Assembly: GCA_963920765.1 (NCBI GenBank)
Contig: OY987245.1
Span: 5,100,727 to 5,164,726, forward strand
Source of the DNA: Ulota crispa
Taxonomy: Eukaryota > Streptophyta > Bryopsida > Orthotrichales > Orthotrichaceae
Length of the DNA: 64,000 nt
Direction: 5' to 3'
Shown here: positions 58,316 through 64,000 of the stretch, one piece after another
Layout: each line of letters opens with the position of its first letter
How positions within the stretch are numbered: position 1 is the stretch's first letter
The notes under the pieces: model-generated
What the model saw: only the letters and a program-made list of their open reading frames with translations
Database searches by the model: none
What the model was told of the DNA's origin: nothing
Translations under genes and position numbers: made by a program

Positions 58316-58700
58316 TATATATATCTATATATATATATAGATATAGATATGTGTATATATACATATATGTATATATACAAGTCCTTCTTTCCTGTCGTAC
58401 TGACAAGGTGATGTAGGAGACATTCTCATATATAAACGCAATCCACCCATGCCCACCCATCCATACCCATCCCCATCCATGCCTCCATCCCCTCATCCCC
58501 ACCCATATCCTCATCCCCTCATCCCCACCCCAGATCTACCCTAGCCATCTCGATCCTCATCCTATTAAAATTCAGTTACAACAACAACAATCACTCGTCC
58601 AAGCCATTTTGTCCAAATGATTGACCAAGACATGATAATTGAAAACTGCATTTAATTATGTATATATATATATATATATAAAGAATGTAATTTACTAATC
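58316..58700. repeat. Low-complexity block: TA runs and C-rich tract
   Basis: TA-type runs at 58313-58380, a C-rich ACCCATCC/CATCCCC tract at about 58439-58545, the direct repeat 58563-58668 and another TA run at about 58661-58680. The C-rich tract is the strand complement in character of the G-rich block at 57.24-57.64 kb. Confidence 0.7.
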
Positions 58701-59097
58701 TAGTGATCCTTTAATCGTGATCTTTTTACTACATGGATAAATGCACTTGCAAAAATTACAAACAATATTTTAAAAAGGCATTTGAATAACAATTATTTTC
58801 AAAGTACAATCCAATCTTCTAAACAAAAATTTTGAAAAACTTTGGTGCCAATAAAAACCACTTTCTAATTTTTAAAAGCCCATTTTGCGATTGCATCAAT
58901 GATTGAAGAGTCTTGTCTAGACCTTATATTTTTTATTTATGGATAAGACTTGTGAATCTTTTTTCTATCACACATCCAAATTTAAACATATTATTCTACA
59001 TCACATCAAAACTCTACACACATGAACCTTTGTACAGCAGTGTTGTCAAGGTCTTCTCATTGAAATTCAGTGGAAGCATTACTAAATACGTCAAAAA

Positions 59098-59360
59098 CCA
59101 TTACAAGGGATTTGGACCCAAGAATGGGTCCTTTCCCCAAAACTATGGGAACTTTGGGAACACTTCCACAACACTTCCACATAGGCAATCTGCAGTAGTA
59201 TGACATGGCATTAGTGCGACCACATCAGAAATTATTATTTAACTATTATTTTTGGAAAAAAAATTGATTTTTTTTTTTAATTATTTTTCTGATGACCAGT
59301 AGTGGCATTTGGGAACATCCAAACTCATAGCCCTTTCTTGGGTCCAAATCCCTTGTAATG
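59098..59360. repeat. Inverted repeat with 25-bp arms
   Basis: CATTACAAGGGATTTGGACC (59098 on) and its inverse at about 59336-59360 are perfect over roughly 25 bp. The right arm lies inside the broken reading frame below. Confidence 0.65.
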
Positions 59361-60490
59361 CTTCTTGTGCTTTTTGATGCAAGAAGATTGCCTCTTCTTA
59401 TTTGTTTGCTCTTCCGTAAGATTCCTTCATCATCTTTTACTATAGCTTCAAATGTCTTCTTCAAAACAATGCTTTCCCTTCTTGCAAAATCATCTTCTAT
59501 ATTAGCAATAACAACCTCCTCTTTTACATAGATGTCTTCATGTTCTTGAACATTGTCTATAGTAGGTTCAGCTAAATCTTTGTTTTCTACCTCTACAATC
59601 ATTCTTTCATCTTCTTTCTTTTGTGATGCACACTCACTATATGTTTTTTGTTAATTTTGTTATGTTCCATAAAATAAAGATAAACATCATTTGCCTTCCA
59701 GTGCAATTGTGAAGACAAACCACTCTAAATGAATTAAAGTGCCCCTAATCCTTCAATCCTTTGTTTTGTAATTTTATAATATTTTTTTCTAGCCTCTATG
59801 TTATTTCTATAATTTGAAAATAGATCATCATACACCTCTAGATTAGGTGTATTAGTAAACCACTAGTTAATTTTACTTTGATCATCAAAATAATCTAAAT
59901 AAGCTGAAAAATGAAAAGTATGAAGGTACTTTTTGCCATACAAATTGATACCAGTAGCATTGTTAGAATACTTGTGAGCCTTCTTTAGAAAAATCTATTC
60001 CCTACTAGGTCTAGGATCCACCTCAAAACTTCCTAAAACCATTCCAACTTCAAACAATGCAACCCCTTTGGACCTTCTTTTAGCAAAGGGTGCGGTTGCA
60101 TAGTAACTGCAACTTATTGAACAAGAAGAAGCGAGTGAATAGGAAGAGATGGCTAAATAGAAGAAGGCTTAACAAGAAGAGATGGCCAAACAGGAAGAGA
60201 GGGCAAAACAGTAGGAGACAGCTAAATAGTAGGAGACAACCGAACATGAAGGGGAGGTAGAATAGAAGGTGGTCGCATGAAGGAGGAGGCAACTCCTACA
60301 ACAGTAGCAAACAAATGAGAAGTCCTTGAAGGAAGAGTAGAAGGAGCACAACCAGTAGATGTAGATGCACCAAAAAGAGAAATAGGGATAAGAGAAGTAG
60401 ACTCTTGAGAAAGTGGTTGCAGAGAAGCAGAAGCCGGAGGGGCAAATTAAAGAGGCAGAAGGAGGAGCAATAGAGGGGAAGGTCAACTAC
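59250..60490 (-). pseudogene. Broken coding region of unrecognised family
   Basis: Read leftward, frames join into a coherent protein of some 350-400 residues with several breaks. The first part (about 60450-60110) is proline/serine-rich (PPASASLQPLSQESTSLI) in one frame. After a frame change comes ATAPFAKRRSKGVALFEVG, VLGSFEVDPRPSRE, a stop, then LKKAHKYSNNATGINLYGKK and FSAYLDYFDDQ, a stop, NLEVYDDLFSNYRNNIEARK, two stops, then QLHWKANDVYLYFMEHNK. After a final frame change an acidic/basic tail of 118 codons (59602-59246) begins MIVEVENKDLAEPT. I do not recognise the family. Composition and conserved frame between stops argue for a once-functional gene or transposon protein. The overlapping leucine-rich ORFs at 60080-60499 are shadows. 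Confidence 0.45.
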
Positions 60491-60559
60491 ATCCCTCACA
60501 ATAGGAGAACAACCTTAACAATTTCACTCTCAGTCAATTTAGATAGGATTTCCATAGTC

Positions 60560-60679
60560 AACACCATATCTGTTGAATTAGGAAAATCAAATTCCCAAGT
60601 TGTACCCTAATAGTCCATTTAAGTTGGTCCCCTTAAACTCAAAATGTTACAAAATTCCCAATTTAATGCATATGGTGTT
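60560..60679. repeat. Foldback MITE, family B (120 bp)
   Basis: Ends AACACCATATCTGTTGAATT and the inverse AATTTAATGCATATGGTGTT. TAGTCA and TAGTGA on the flanks may be a decayed duplication. Confidence 0.6.
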
Positions 60680-60889
60680 AGTGACAAAACTACAAACTTG
60701 CAATTGTGATTCTAGAGTTGGGCAACAATGGCTTTGTAGGATTTGAGAGTGACGCTTGACTGGTAGGGTGGATGTAGGTGTATATGTTTTTGGAAGAAAC
60801 GTTGCAATTGCTTAGAAGTTTGTAAAAAAGCATCCGGCTTGAATATCCCAAACTTGTAGTTGCTCTGCTGAACACATTGCACAAGTGTC

Positions 60890-61236
60890 TTGGTGGAGCA
60901 AATTCATAACTTTCATTTAATTTCATTGATCAAAATGGTATGATTCAAAACTTTCCACATTCACAAAAATTTCCTAAACCAATTTATTAATATTATTTTA
61001 AACAAAGTGATTTTTTAAATCTACCCAAGCTGCATGCATAGTGAAGAAAACAACATATTAGGTCATATTTTCTTATTCATATTTTCAAATGTAATGAAAT
61101 TTAGTGCACATGAAATATAAACCTAGTTCCCACACTCTATTAAAATTTCAGCCTTAAATATGAAAATCTCCAATCACATGTACCTTCCCAAAATTGCCAT
61201 GTTGCTAAAAAGGGGGCTTGGTCCTTTAGCGGTTAA
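60890..61236. mobile_element. Right half of a TTAA-family element
   Basis: Contains family motifs in order (CATAACTTTCATTTAATTTC, TGGTATGATTCAAAACTTTC, AAAATTGCCATGTTGC) and ends TTGGTCCTTTAGCGGTTAA. No left end found. Its terminal TTAA is shared with the next element. Confidence 0.5.
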
Positions 61237-61991
61237 CCCCTCAAGGCCCAAGCAGCATTTTTTCTGTTTTCTAGGGCTTTTGGGCAAGTCACTACAAATT
61301 ATGATGAGTTTTTCATTTGTTTTCTTTTTTAATTTTCACACATGAAGTACCCAAGGAGTAGCTATAAGGCCCAACAATTTTCATGACTTTTGACTACATG
61401 ATTAAAAAGTTATTGCATGATTTGTTGTTTTCTTTGCTTGTCGGGCCAGCCTAGGCAACTCAAAAACTTCTTTAAAAATTACATTTCAAGTTTAGTTTTT
61501 TTTAAATGGATTCTTTAGATCTACATATAGGTGGGAAGCTTTGAATCATTCAATTCCATTAATGAGATGAAAGCTTTAAGAAGTTTGAGTTTGCGGGTAG
61601 GTATGGTTTTGAGAGACTCCACACCTACCAAGGTAACTAAAACTTCTGATAACTTTCATCTCATTAATGTAAATTGAATAATACAAAACTTCCCACCTAT
61701 ATATAGATCTAAAGAACCATTTGTTTTTAAACCAAATTTGAAATGTAATTTTTAAAAAAGTTTTTGAGCTGCTTAGGCTGGCCTGACAAGCAAAGAAAAC
61801 AACAAATCATGCAATAACTTTTTAATCATGTAGTCAAAAGTCATGAAAATTGTTGGGCCTTATAGCTACTTCTTGGGTACTTCATGTGTGAAAATTAAAA
61901 AAGAAAACAAATGAAAAACTCATCATAATTTGTAGTGACTTGCCCAAAAGCCCTAGACAACATAAAAAATGCTTGGGCCTTGAGGGGTTAA
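61233..61991. mobile_element. TTAA-family element (759 bp), strong hairpin
   Basis: Starts TTAACCCCTCAAGGCCCAAG and ends TTGGGCCTTGAGGGGTTAA. The two halves are inverted copies meeting near 61612. Closely related to 53826-54550. Confidence 0.75.
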
Positions 61992-63075
61992 TCAATTAGG
62001 ACTTGATTCACTTAAAATAAAATATTTCTCACTTTTGTTCACTCTTGTATCCTATTTGGTTTATAGTTGACAAATCACTCACAAACTACAATAATCCCAT
62101 TTGAGAAATCTCTTAAAATTTATAAATCACATAAACTTCATGATTCATTACTTTTTTAACTAAATTTTGTTTATAAACAATTCTATACAAAATTTTATTA
62201 AGATTTCATTTTAGTTTATGCAGAAATAATTCATCAAATCACAATCTAGAAACCAAATATTAACTCAACTTCCAACTTAGCACATACTCAGTTCAACTCA
62301 TACGCACGCAGATAAAAATTTCCAATTAGGTATAAGTTCATTCATAACTTAGGTCCACTTTCAATCACAAACTTGGTAATTATTGTGTATACACTCAAAC
62401 ACTAAGAAATTCCAACTTGGTTTTATAGCACCCTCTTTTAGCTAATCAATAAGTTTTTGAACACAACACCGCATATGTGTTGTGTTTTTTTGAATTTCTT
62501 CTTGTGGTTGTAAATGTTTAAGTTTTTGTGATTATTTCAATTATGAAGCCTTGTTTTTTTTTGGAGATATCTTCCAAGACTTGAGTTATGTTACTCAATT
62601 TGAACTTCATTTATCAAACTATTGTTGGTGTGGACTTAGAAATCACAACTACAATGTCATGATTTCTACCAATTATATTTCTATATTTTCTTAAATGTTT
62701 GTAGTACTACCAACATTTAGAAAATATAATTATGATTGCTATTGATGACGTTTTTCATAAAAAGATGTGTAATTTATTTTTTTTACTTTTGAAAGTATGA
62801 ATTACATAAATGTTGATCATCACATAGAAAAAATATCAGATTTCAAAATGCACGTTTCAAGAGTAGAAAGTGATGAAGTTTGACCACATAAGGATATGAT
62901 ATGTTTTTTTAAAGGATTAACTACAAAGCGGATATTGATAAGTGATTACACATTTTACTTGCATGAAAACATGAACACTCATGGTAGAGAGTGATCCTTA
63001 CAATCATAGCCAATGTGATCCTTCACACAATATGTGACAACACTCACAAGTCATAATTGATTAACAAAATCCACA
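61992..63075. other. Intergenic DNA, nothing recognised
   Basis: Very AT-rich; no ORF, RNA or repeat end supported. Confidence 0.5.
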
Positions 63076-63084
63076 AATAATGTA

Positions 63085-63488
63085 GGGGAAATTACAAATA
63101 GGGGCTTAAAAACATACAATATTACAAATAGGGGTGCAGTTTCAAAATAATTACAAATAGGAGCATAATTTCAAAAAAAAATTGTAATTTTTTGTAATTT
63201 TTTTGGTTTGGATATTGGTTGATTTAGACATATCACATTAAATTTTAGCTAGCTTTCAAAAAAAATGAAAATCTTCAAAAATTACCATCTCCTTTGAAAG
63301 ATCTTTAAATATTTAGGAAGCTAGCTAAAATTTAATGTGATGTGTTTAAATCAACCAATGTCCAAAACAAAAAAATTACAAAAAATTACAATTTTTTTTA
63401 AAAATTGTGCTCCTATTTGTAATTATTTTGAAACTGCGCCCCTATCTGTAATGATTTACATTTTCATGCCCCTATTTATAATTTTCCC
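63085..63488. mobile_element. Mutator-like MITE, 9-bp target duplication
   Basis: 404 bp, ends GGGGAAATTACAAATAGGGG and the inverse CCCCTATTTATAATTTTCCC, flanked by the exact 9-bp duplication AATAATGTA (63076-63084 and 63489-63497). The subterminal motif ATTACAAATAGGGG repeats three times on the left. A 9-bp duplication is the hallmark of Mutator-like elements. No transposase. Confidence 0.85.
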
Positions 63489-63563
63489 AATAATGTATGA
63501 TATGGTGCATTAAAATCTCACCAAATTCATAGCAAAAATTATAAACAAATTCACGTTATCTTA

Positions 63564-63627
63564 TTAACGACCAAGCAACCAATATGTGATCGATTCCTAC
63601 TGTATTTGGGGACCATGTGGTCGTTAA
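63564..63627. repeat. 64-bp inverted repeat with TTAA ends
   Basis: TTAACGACCAAGCAACC...CATGTGGTCGTTAA. The TTAA ends recall the TTAA family, but the next bases are CGACCA instead of CCCC, so membership is uncertain. Confidence 0.35.
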
Positions 63628-64000
63628 TGGGTTAATGCAACCTAGCATTAACAAGTTTTGAAGCAATAAACTTTAGAGTACCTCTAGTGGAACAAGGCAA
63701 TGGATGCACCAAATAGAGCCTTTTTAAAACCTGTGATTTTTCAAAGTTTTAATTCCTCGCAATTAACTGCCACAGTAATGTAGGAATTATGATAACTAAC
63801 ATCAAAGAAAATTATCATGCACCATTAAGGTAGGAGCACCGATAAACATCAAACTAAGGGTTTTGAACATGATGACTATTAATCAACATCTAGCAAATTA
63901 TAGGATCTTATTAGGAACAGAAAAAACTCATACTTTCAAATGTATTATTTGGATATTGTGAGAATAAGTTGTGAATTTTTAAAGAGCAAACTGCCATTGC
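63628..64000. other. Intergenic DNA, nothing recognised
   Basis: AT-rich, no supported feature to the window end. Confidence 0.5.

Noticed and set aside
60080-60499. Leucine/phenylalanine-rich ORFs as a membrane protein
   Set aside because: They are overlapping frames of a CTT/TCC-rich stretch; the frame with P/S-rich sequence fits the downstream broken gene better.

Overview
The window looks like gene-poor nuclear DNA from a land plant. Most of it is AT-rich. The clues are the start of an AP2/ERF transcription-factor domain at the left edge, a decayed chromodomain Ty3/gypsy retrotransposon, and non-autonomous DNA elements with plant-type ends (Stowaway-, Tourist-, pogo-, CACTA- and Mutator-like). 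The species cannot be named from this sequence. The retroelement resembles Tf1/Tcn1-type chromoviruses, known from fungi and reported in mosses and lycophytes. There are no bacterial-style operons, no rRNA or tRNA genes and no CRISPR array.

Layout. 1-1580 (minus) is the 5' part of a probable AP2/ERF gene that runs off the left edge, with a possible leader/promoter to about 2860. 2.9-9.1 kb is AT-rich with a few short foldbacks. 9.1-18.2 kb is packed with elements ending in TTAACCCC...GGGGTTAA, some nested. 19.68-22.28 kb is a 2.6-kb palindrome with tandem repeats in both arms and a TTAA element at its centre. 22.8-31.7 kb holds Stowaway-like, Tourist-like and other foldbacks plus a small GC-rich island. 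32.88-38.69 kb is a complete but inactivated LTR retrotransposon with a 200-N gap. 38.7-46.3 kb is another foldback cluster, including a chain of four TTAA elements that share junctions. 48.6-50.0 kb is a three-level nest (CACTA-like in TTAA in Tourist-like). 50.1-51.0 kb is a GC-rich island with a possible first exon. 51.4-54.6 kb has more TTAA elements, one an almost perfect hairpin. 57-58.7 kb is low-complexity DNA. 59.25-60.5 kb is an unrecognised, broken coding region on the minus strand. The right end has two more TTAA elements and a Mutator-like MITE with a 9-bp target duplication.

Main result. At least fifteen elements (93 bp to 1.7 kb) share ends TTAA-CCCCTAAAGG / CCTTTAGGGG-TTAA. 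A paralogous empty site next to one copy shows that TTAA is the duplicated target. They behave like a TTAA-specific transposon family (piggyBac- or Sola3-like in target choice) of which only non-autonomous copies are present here. The retrotransposon adds two mechanistic features: a 10-nt match between its primer site and its own LTR, suggesting self-priming, and a GGGAAAA slippery site in exact phase between gag and pol. Coordinates of repeats were read by eye and may be off by a few bases where no target duplication is quoted.
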